A DNA stretch of 64,000 bases from NCBI RefSeq assembly GCF_010183535.1, contig NC_071332.1:17732001-17796000 (forward strand), written 5' to 3'. The notes beneath the pieces are model-generated. The model searched no databases. It was not told the DNA's origin and was given only the letters and a program-made list of their open reading frames with translations. Shown here piece after piece: positions 56,278-64,000 of this stretch. Each line of letters begins with the position of its first letter. The first letter of the stretch is position 1. This DNA comes from Caenorhabditis remanei (lineage: Eukaryota > Nematoda > Chromadorea > Rhabditida > Rhabditidae). The position numbers were made by a program, and so were the translations under genes.

Positions 56278-59200
56278 ATGATAATCCACGGAATCTGGCT
56301 ATGCTATGGAATCCCATCATTCCTTCTCGTCGTCTTTTTCATATTTTTTCTCAAAGGAAGAGAGTTTCGCTACTCGTTTTATAGAGTGATTCAATGTGAT
56401 ATGGGAATTGTAAGTTTTCTAAATGGAGTGCATTTACAACATTCGTATTTTCCATATTCGAATGCCTATCCATCTGTATGTTTGTCAGGATGTCCGGGTG
56501 TCATTAGAGTACTGTAGAATTCAAAAATTTCAATGGCTAAATTTTTATGACCAACTTTGACAGTGTATTTCGATCTCACCTGCTTGCCCGATAAACTCAA
56601 TTTTGTCATTTTTTTGTAGGAACACTACCGTGAAAGTTAGAGGTTGTCAAATTTCAAAATTTCGCTGAAATGCACTGATGTGAAATTAGTTCGGATTTGA
56701 CAACCTGTAACTTTCCAGATGCCCCTACAAAAAAATGGTCAACTACAAAAATGATGTGCCATTGTTGTACATAATTTTTTGAAATTAGATCATTTCGATA
56801 GAGAAAAACGCGAGCTGTCCCACCCATACAAAATTTAATTTTTCCGACCGTCAGGTGGCACTGAAATACACTGTCAAAGTTGGTCATTTTCAATTGAAAA
56901 CAGCCAAAGTTGATAACCGGTACTGTAACTACAGTACCGCTCAAAAGTATATTAAGTTTTGCCTTTTTCAATAGAAAAGGTTCGACTTTGAGAGTGTGTC
57001 ATGGTTATACTTATTGTCCCATCAAGAAGATTCATAATGGATTGGCAAATTTTTTTGTACAAACGCTTTCTAGCAAGCGACATATTGTCGAAGTAATTTC
57101 TCTCTCAAATCGACTCTTTTCAGTGCAAAATAGTGCGATTTTTGAGGTGTCGTCTTAAAATAATCATAACTCTCTAGGGAATGTCCGTACAAAAAAGTTG
57201 TCAACTACAAAAATGGAACTCTTCCTTTGATTTGTTTGATCCATTGAAAATCTACTTGATAACCATGACACACTCTCAAAGTCGAACCTTTTCAATTGAA
57301 AAAACCAAAACTTAATATACTTTTGAGCGGTACTGTATAAATTCCCCGCTACCCAGAATATCTTCTGCTACCTAAACACGTGGATCTCCCGTCTCTACCA
57401 TATCTCCACAACTATCCCCATAATGATTTGGGTGAATGACAACTTCTACGCTCTATTCCATTTTTACATCTTCTTCGTCAACTTTTTCTACAATGCCCAA
57501 GCAATGAGTGTCATTGTGACGGCGACGCACAGGTTATGGTCGAGTAGGCCAATGTCGAATATGGAAGTTAGTAATTACTTAATTGACCAATTAACCAGAA
57601 AACTACCAGTCGGGAAACGCCGCCTAACGGCGGCTACCCTCCTGGCTTCCGCCGATTTCGGACTAATTATAATACTTTAGGTGCAGTCAAAAAATGTTTC
57701 AGAAAGACAATATTTATAGATCAAAAAATTTAATGAACAAAAAGAAGAAGTTTTTGAAAAATTAAGGAAAATATGAGGTTTACTGGAGAACGTCCTCGTA
57801 GACAATGTTATTCACTATTCCAGATGCGGATTCGATTCGGATCCCGTCTTTGGAAGTGGTTCTAGACAGGGCAACATAGAGTTGCCCATGTGAAAAAATA
57901 GGCTCGTCCACCTTTAATCCAATCTTCTCGAATGTTTGCCCTTGGGACTTGTTGATGGTCATGGCGAAGGAGAGACGGATGGGGAATTGGAGACGACTCA
58001 TGATGAATGGCAGGCCCTTTTCGTAGTTCAGCTTGATCTTTGGAATAAAGACCATCTGTCCTTGGCGTGGTCCATTGATAAACTTGCACTGGAGAACCTG
58101 AAACAATACGTAGAAAATTTGATCTACTCTCAAAACTTACTCTTGCTCCCATATCATCCACAACTAATCTGGTTCCATTGCACAATGAGTTCTTGACGTC
58201 CAAATTCCTCAGGAGCATCACGATTGCTCCTTTTTTGAGACGAAGAAGATGTGGAGGCATTCCAGATGGTGTCATTTGGTTCAGGAATTCAGTGGTGAAG
58301 TTTAAACTGTCGTTGATTTCTCCTCCATCTTTATGAGTAATCTGATCAAGTGAAGTGTAGGACTTAAGTTCGCCGGCCATCTTGTCGAGTACTAAATTGT
58401 TGACTTCTAGAGCTTCCTTGTTACGTGGAGTCAGAATCGCTACTTTTGCCAACTTATTGACGTCACCCGAGGCCAACAAATCACCAAAAATTTCCTCTGC
58501 GAGATCTCCATTTGACTCCAATCCATCTGGAATTGACATTTCTCCGGTCTCTGGTGCTCCAATTTTTCCATCGCCAATATCCAGAAGCTCTTTCTTCCAT
58601 TCGAGGGCATCTCCTGTTAATCTCATGTTGGTCTTCAGTTGGAAAACTTGGAATTGATTCCAGAGGAACGACTTCTTAATGCAGTTGGCAATTTGATCTT
58701 CAGCTCTTCCATTATCCACCACTGGGAGTACTTGTCGGAAGTCACCTCCTAACACAACCACTTTTCCTCCAAATGGCAAATCGATCCCTGTGATCTCACG
58801 GAATAGCTTGTCTACAGTTTCAAGAGCTGCTTTCGGAGACATCGGAGCCTCGTCCCACAGAATCATTGATACGGCAGCCAAGACTTTTGCCAATGCGGAG
58901 TTTGGCTTGAGAGTGGACGATTTGCAGAAGTCATTGATGTTCAACTTGCAGATGGAGGCCACAGTACGGCCGTTTGGAAGGAGTGCTGCGGCAATTCCAA
59001 CCCATGCCATCGGAAGAATTGTCAGTCCTTTTCCCATGATGATGTTTGCCAAGCAGTTGTAAACGAATGTCTTTCCACTACCGCCTGGACCATCAATAAA
59101 GAAAAGACCACCCAAATCGAGAGCAGCTAAAATGGACTCGACGGCTTCAGACTGTTCAGCGTTGAGTAGCAATCTCATCTCTTCTCCTTTCTTCTCACAT

Positions 59201-62200
59201 TCTCTCAAGTCAACAAAGTGAGTTGCTGAAGCCACGGGCTGATAGTCTTTATTGATCCACTGCTTAATGTCTCCATTCATAGCTTCCATTCGATCCTTCA
59301 TGTCATAATAAGCCAATGATTCAGCTTCTTTCGGAGAATATCCTTGATGCTCAAAATCTTCAGAAAGATCTTTGAGAAATCTGGAAAAATAAGTTTAGTT
59401 AATTTTACAGAAGGTAGAAATTCTTACTTATTCCAAAGTTCTTCCGGATTGTTGATGTTCTCAAAAAGTAGAAGCATCACGAACAATCCACGAAGTTGAG
59501 CAGCAGAGTGGAATCCAGCCGCCTCTGAGAGAGTTTGTTCATACATCGTGTCATCTGAGAGGTATCCAGAAGCTCGAGCAGCTTCTACAAATGTGTCCCA
59601 CCTCCTTCCTTGAACCGTACGGAGGTCATCAAAGCTTGTAGCACCTTTGGTGTACAGAAGAAGTTGTCGAAGAGCATATCTTTCCCGATTTTTCGGCGAG
59701 ATAAAATACATTCTTCCCAGAGAAGTTTTCATCGTTTTTCTCGGTTGCCACGCAGTTGTACTTGTGTTAAATGTGAAGTGCTCTGGCATCTCATGGTAGA
59801 AGTATTGTCTAGAATCCTTGAGAGTTGGAGGAAAGGATCCATCCGGGAGAACTGTTTCTTCACACTTTTTGTTGATAGCAAACCATGCAGTCAACTTGGT
59901 GTTTTTGGATTGAGCTCGGTTAACGGCCTGTGCCTCATCCCCACGTTGAAAAATTATATTTTGATCTTCCGGAAGATGAACAGCAAGTTGAAGAACATTA
60001 CAACTTCTGTAGGACATCGGGAATTTGAACAAATGGTGGACAGCTTCCGGTGCACAAACAAAGCGAGTATCCAAATACTGCTTGATTTCATCAACCACTT
60101 CCATCTGTTTCCCATCGACAACTCGGATGAGGACAGCTGCTCTTGTTGTACCTTTATATACGTACTTGAATATGTACTTGACGGCTGACACGGCTCCACA
60201 CACTTCCAAATTGATGTGGCACCTGTATTTAGTGAGGAACCATGGAGGATACGGTACCACATTTTGGTTGGTAAGTGGAACAACTTGTCCATCGATCTGG
60301 TACTCGACACATCTCCCATCATCACGTCTTCTGTACAATGAGAAACCGTCGTTGTCAGTAGACGTGGTGTCACGGAATTCCTTTGGAAATTTCTTATCAC
60401 ATGATCCATTTTTCTGCATGCACGGAGATTTTGGGTTATGGACTCCACAGGGACGATGCATCATGAGAGTGGTTACCAATTCATGCAAAACTGGATTATC
60501 ATCTTTGTCTGGAATTTCCGCAGAGATGATCCGATCAACATCGGCTGCAGTTCTGAAATAAAAATAGCGTTTTGAAGTATTTGTCTTGATATCTAGCTTA
60601 CCTCGGTTTGGATCCCGGTTTCATGATTATAAGCATATGCATATGTGGGAGACCACGTTTCTGGAACTCAATGACATAGATATATGCTAGCACTTTTCCA
60701 AGAACATGACGCTTGAAAAGATCTTCTCTGATCTCGGTGATTTTTAGCTGGAACACACGTGCCACGAGGTCTGGTCTATCAAGTGCAGTCTGCCCAGGGA
60801 ACAGACATTCCTGGATTTCTGACCACTTCGGATTGCTTGTCATTGTCAAAAAGTAATCTGGTTTCCCCAGTCTTGCCACCATTGCCATTGAATCCTGATA
60901 TTTTGCAATCATATCTCTCGGGGATCCAGTGAAGGAAGCTGGAAGCGTGATCCTCATTCCAACTGGCCCTTTTTCTTCTCCAACGACATAGTCCTGTAAT
61001 CCACTAAGTGTTTCCACATGAAGCAAAGCTTGGTTGTTTCGAATGAAGTTCAAATGGTTTTGCTCAGTTCTAGTCCACACATCCACTACATATTGTTGGA
61101 ATAGCTTCCTCGAGCGGAAAAGTGGAGAGAAAGAAGTTCGAACATGAAGATTATAAGCATAGAATTCTCTCATGGTGACTCTATTCCTTTTTCCTCTTGG
61201 TTTGGTATACGAAATTTCTGGATTCCATCCAAACTGTCCAGTAGGGAAAAGAAGCGGATAGCACATCGGGTCACAATTCGGGTCAATCAGCGCGATGGAA
61301 TTGATTTTGCCACTCCTTTGGTACACTGTGGTTCCTCTCTTTCCCGGAATCTCGTCTGAATCTCCAACATAAACGACGGCTACTTCGTTGGCTGTGGATT
61401 CCTGATATCTGAAAAAAACAAAATTTCAAAAAATATTTCATTTTCAGCATTCTCGCCTTCTGTGATCATCCTGACTGCGAGTCTGGAACGTCATGGTAAT
61501 GTTCCGCTCAGGTCTTTTCTCTTGCATCGCTTTTTCTTTTTCTTCTTTTTCCACTTCATACATCATTTGAAACGACTGCACGTGGGGATGATTTCCTTTC
61601 AGTATAGCGATTAGCTTATCGAACAACTCTTTGGAGCAAGAAGAATTCATATCTCTTCCAGCTAACTCAGCAGCCGCTTGCTCTGTATCCATTATGAAAA
61701 CTTGGGCGAAGTTCCGTGGTTGACTGACTCCTGGATGAAGATCCCCAATCAGATGGTAGACTTGCTTGTGGATACGGTAGCAGTACGGTCCCCCAGATGG
61801 TAACTGGACATCCGCTTTCATGCACGCCATTGCAAGCGAATTATTGTATTGCCGAATTTGCTCGATGAAGTTCTTGGACTCTTTCCATAGATCCTGATTT
61901 TTCGAATCTTTATTAGTGAGAAACAACTTCTTAAGGGCGATTGGAATTTTCTTCTGCTCTATATTCACCGCGCCAGATAGACAGCATGCCGTAAACTCCC
62001 CTTTTGTTGTCGTTTCACCTGGAATGTAACAAACATGATTTATTTTTTATCACCGAAAACTCACATTTGAAATAGAGCGCCCCGCAAAAAGCACATTCGT
62101 TATCCATTCTGCCACAATAATGAGTGTCTGGACGGTCATCTGTAGCGGCGATTCCGAGAAATGTAGAATTATTTTTGCTTTTTCTTGCCCGATCAGAAGT

Positions 62201-63988
62201 TCTTCGAGACAGTTTTTGAGTGAGATCTTCGGTTGCTCTGGCTGCGGATTTTCTTTCTCTGTCAATGCGTGCTCGTTTCTTTCTCTCTTCATCTGGCTCC
62301 TCAGACTTTCTTTCTGCGTGTCTTTGTTTGTCCACTTGCTTCCGTTTCTCTTTTTCTTCAGCTGTTTCCAGGGAACGTCTTAAAGATTTCATTTCAGAAT
62401 CCCTCCTTGCCTTCCCCGTTTTAGTTTTCTCGGTTCCATTCGATCGGTGGAGTGCGGAACGTGTAGCATTGTTTTGCAGTCTTCGATCTTTGTCTGCCTT
62501 ATTTTCGAGTTGTCTTTTTGCTGAAACTCGAGCCGAATCAGCTTTTTTTTTCCTCTGAAAGTTAGAGTTTTTGACTAAGCCAATATAAGATGAACTTACC
62601 TTTCTCTTATCTCGCTTTCTTATTGATCCTTGAGACATCATCTGAGTGTCCTCGACATCATCCATGTCTTCGTTCATGTTTTGAGTCATGATTTGAGTGT
62701 CCTCGATTCCATCGATTACTCCGCTTCGGGATGGACCGGTCTTGTCATCTGGGGCTAGAGAATCTTGAGACATGATCTGAGTATCCTCGATTCCATCGAT
62801 TACTCCACTTCGTGATGGACCGGTCATGTCATCTGGGGCTGGAGAATCTTGAGACATCAACTGGGTATCCTCGATGGGGAAAGAAAAAGAATGTGACATA
62901 AAATTAAAAATGGAATACTGAAATGGCCATAATTGTAACAACTTTGGCCGTTTTCAGTTAAAACTGTCCAACTTCAAGAGGGTGTCACGAAAAAAAAAGA
63001 AAAATAATAGTTTATGAACGTTCCCCACCCATTTTTCTAGACGATTTGAAGAAATGAAATCATTTGTAGAATGAAAAATTCTATAACTGTTTTTCCCGTG
63101 AACTCCTATTTTCCTATTTTGGAAATGAAAACCAATGAAAGGCTTGAGAACCACGTTTTTTTTCACGTAGTGACCTAGTTTTGAACTTTTCTAACTAAAA
63201 AAATAGACGGGCATCATCCGGGGAAAATTTCCAATCGATCTGTGTAAATTTCATTAAAAACGGTTCAGTACAGAGGGCGCTAGAGTCGGCGACATACGGA
63301 CAGACGGACAGATCTGCTGAATATTATTAGTAAAGATGAGTTTCAGTTCTGGAGACACAACTATCGCAATATATACCTCGTGGTGCTGATTCTGAGTGGT
63401 TTGCATGCGTTATCTTCTAAATTACTGGAATTGAACAAGCCGGATTATTATGATCATGTAATCGAGAAGTTTGTAAGTAGCCCGATGGATCCGGTGAGTT
63501 ACTCAGATCAATTAAACATGTTAACTTGCTGTTTTTTTTCTTCAGGAGATGACAGTAATCTACGACAGAATATTTCTGGTCAAAAGTTTTGCTTATTTCT
63601 CCATCCTCCTTTTTATAAATATTTCTACAATCTCCAACCTAATCAAGCGGTTCCCTTATAACTCCTCGACTGTCCAAAGCAACAAAATGATGAGAAGTCT
63701 GACAACTATTGCATTCATCAACTCTTTCCTATTCTTCCTCGTCTTACTCGACCCCCTCGGCGCGATGGCGACCATGACAGAGGACTTCCGCTATAATGCA
63801 ACAATGCTCACGTCTGATGTGGTGAGTTGCGAAACGGGCGGGTTGGTTTTAAAACGTCTTTTTTGTTTCAGATGTCTCTATTTTTCCCTTACATGCTCAT
63901 ATGTTTCGACAGGAATGTGCAAAACAAGCTGATGAAACTTTTTGGTTCGAAGGCAGTGGCTGATATGGTCCGGTCGAGTATGACTTAA
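56278..63988 (+). CDS. Srv-like chemoreceptor C, intron holds a Helitron
   Basis: Exons 56278-56409, 57356-57566, 63347-63493, 63546-63821 and 63872-63988. The protein parallels genes A and B: GIWLCYGIPSFLLVVFF, F-Y-R-V-I-Q-C-D-M, C-Y-L-N-T-W-I-S-R-L-Y-H-I, M-I-W-V-N-D-N, A-T-H-R-L-W-S-S, and the C-terminal S-D-V|M-S-L-F-F-P-Y-M-L-I-C-F-D-R-N-V-Q. Exons 2 and 3 join as S-N-M-E|F-W-R, aligning without gap to S-S-N-R-F-W in A, so an intron exists here that A and B lack. The 5.7-kb Helitron lies in it. One problem: exon 2 starts with 16 bases where A and B have 15, an apparent +1 shift right after the acceptor at 57355. Either the gene is recently dead or the intron 1 boundary differs. Intron 1 holds two palindromic elements. 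Confidence 0.6.
56543..56887. repeat. Palindromic element in intron 1 of Srv-like C
   Basis: Arms TGACCAACTTTGACAGTGTA (from 56548) and complement (ending 56886). Inner parts include CTACAAAAAAATGGTCAACTAC, the family block found in the Tc1-like palindromes. Outer ends are TACTGTA at about 56510 and 56919-56927. It lies next to the element at 56932. Confidence 0.65.
56932..57334. mobile_element. Complete Tc1-like palindromic MITE (403 bp)
   Basis: Ends CAGTACCGCTCAAAAGTATA and complement, each bounded by TA (56930-56931 and 57335-57336). The ends resemble the Tc1 terminal repeat (CAGT...AAAA...TAT), and the TA target fits Tc1/mariner. The arms extend ~70 bp or more (through GACTTTGAGAGTGTGTCATGG). 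No transposase. Its right end is 21 bases from the exon 2 boundary of Srv-like gene C. Confidence 0.75.
57619..57634 (-). other. Helitron 3' terminal hairpin
   Basis: GCCGCC and GGCGGC pair around a TAAC loop (read on plus). In Helitrons a short GC-rich hairpin near the CTRR end acts as the transposition terminator. The equivalent hairpins at 11880, 50247 and 52382 differ in sequence yet keep perfect pairing. Confidence 0.8.
57780..62941 (-). CDS. Helitron Rep/helicase transposase
   Basis: Exons on the minus strand: 62941-62065 (with an optional 45-nt intron 62556-62600), 62018 to about 61450, 61408-60602, 60552-59428, 59380-58141 and 58097-57780; ~1500 aa. Domains in order: an acidic/basic N-terminus with repeated E-D-T-Q-x-M-S-Q-D-S, zinc finger C-A-F-C-G-A-L-Y-F-K-C, Helitron-like N domain (N-N-S-L-A-M-A, Y-R-I-H-K-Q-V-Y-H), Rep core (L-P-A-S-F-T-G-S-P-R, FQKRGLPHMHMLII with the HUH histidines, A-V-K-Y-I-F-K-Y-V-Y-K-G with two tyrosines), and a Pif1-type helicase (Walker A GPGGSGKT, Walker B L-W-D-E-A-P-M, N-K-S-Q-G-Q-T-F near the end). 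It nicks and unwinds DNA for rolling-circle transposition. The exon 2/3 junction near 61408-61450 lacks a clear donor in the needed phase, so activity of this copy is uncertain. Rest is open. Confidence 0.88.
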
Positions 63989-64000
63989 GTTTTTTCCAGA

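Larger units (their letters stand above)
57606..63336 (-). mobile_element. Autonomous-type Helitron H1 (5731 bp)
   Basis: Minus-strand 5' end TCTTTACTAATAATATTCAG at 63336 and 3' end CTGG at 57609-57606, with host A|T flanks (complement of 63337 and 57605). Sixteen bases of hairpin GCCGCC-TAAC-GGCGGC lie at 57619-57634, about 10 bases from the CTGG end, as in canonical Helitrons. It contains a full Rep/helicase gene (57780-62941). The element sits in a 49-nt intron of Srv-like gene C: joining 57567-57605 with 63337-63346 gives GTTAGT...TTTCAG. Confidence 0.88.

Overview
This is nuclear DNA from a nematode, most likely a Caenorhabditis species. The inference rests on short introns (about 45-60 nt) with TTTTCAG-type 3' splice sites, tandem families of nematode chemoreceptors, F-box/FBA proteins and RING proteins, and a dense load of Helitrons and small palindromic transposons. 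No bacterial or viral genes, rRNA, tRNA or CRISPR array were seen. All gene models were spliced by hand from ORF continuity, splice signals and comparison between paralogues inside the window.

Layout. (1) 0-14.3 kb: a chemoreceptor cluster. Four plus-strand SRZ-like 7TM receptor genes (two intact, two broken) alternate with minus-strand 3' fragments of an unrelated SRG-superfamily (Srv-like) receptor. Two full Srv-like genes follow at 8.3-10.0 and 10.3-14.3 kb. A SET-domain remnant lies at the left edge and a solo LTR with a 5-bp target duplication sits upstream of the third SRZ-like gene. (2) 14.6-33.8 kb: five paralogous coiled-coil RING proteins, three on minus and two on plus, arranged head-to-head around 25.7-27.2 kb. 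Three are intact and two carry small frameshifting deletions. Their intergenic regions share a repeated sequence block. (3) 33.8-40.2 kb: two divergent calpain-like genes forming an inverted duplication; one holds a mariner-like element in an intron. (4) 41.4-47.1 kb: two tandem F-box (FBA2-type) genes and an unrecognised two-exon gene. (5) 47.1-56.3 kb: a nest of transposons (palindromic elements, two abutting non-autonomous Helitrons, GCGGAA satellite elements). (6) 56.3-64.0 kb: a third Srv-like gene whose fourth-position short intron holds a 5.7-kb Helitron with Rep, helicase and zinc-finger coding exons.

Functional picture. The genes belong to lineage-expanded environmental-interaction families (chemosensation, ubiquitin ligases, proteolysis), typical of a chromosome arm with high gene turnover. 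There is no sign of an operon. The most informative new material is mobile DNA. Helitron ends are placed to the base, their 3' hairpins show compensatory base changes between copies, and one element sits precisely within a 49-nt intron.
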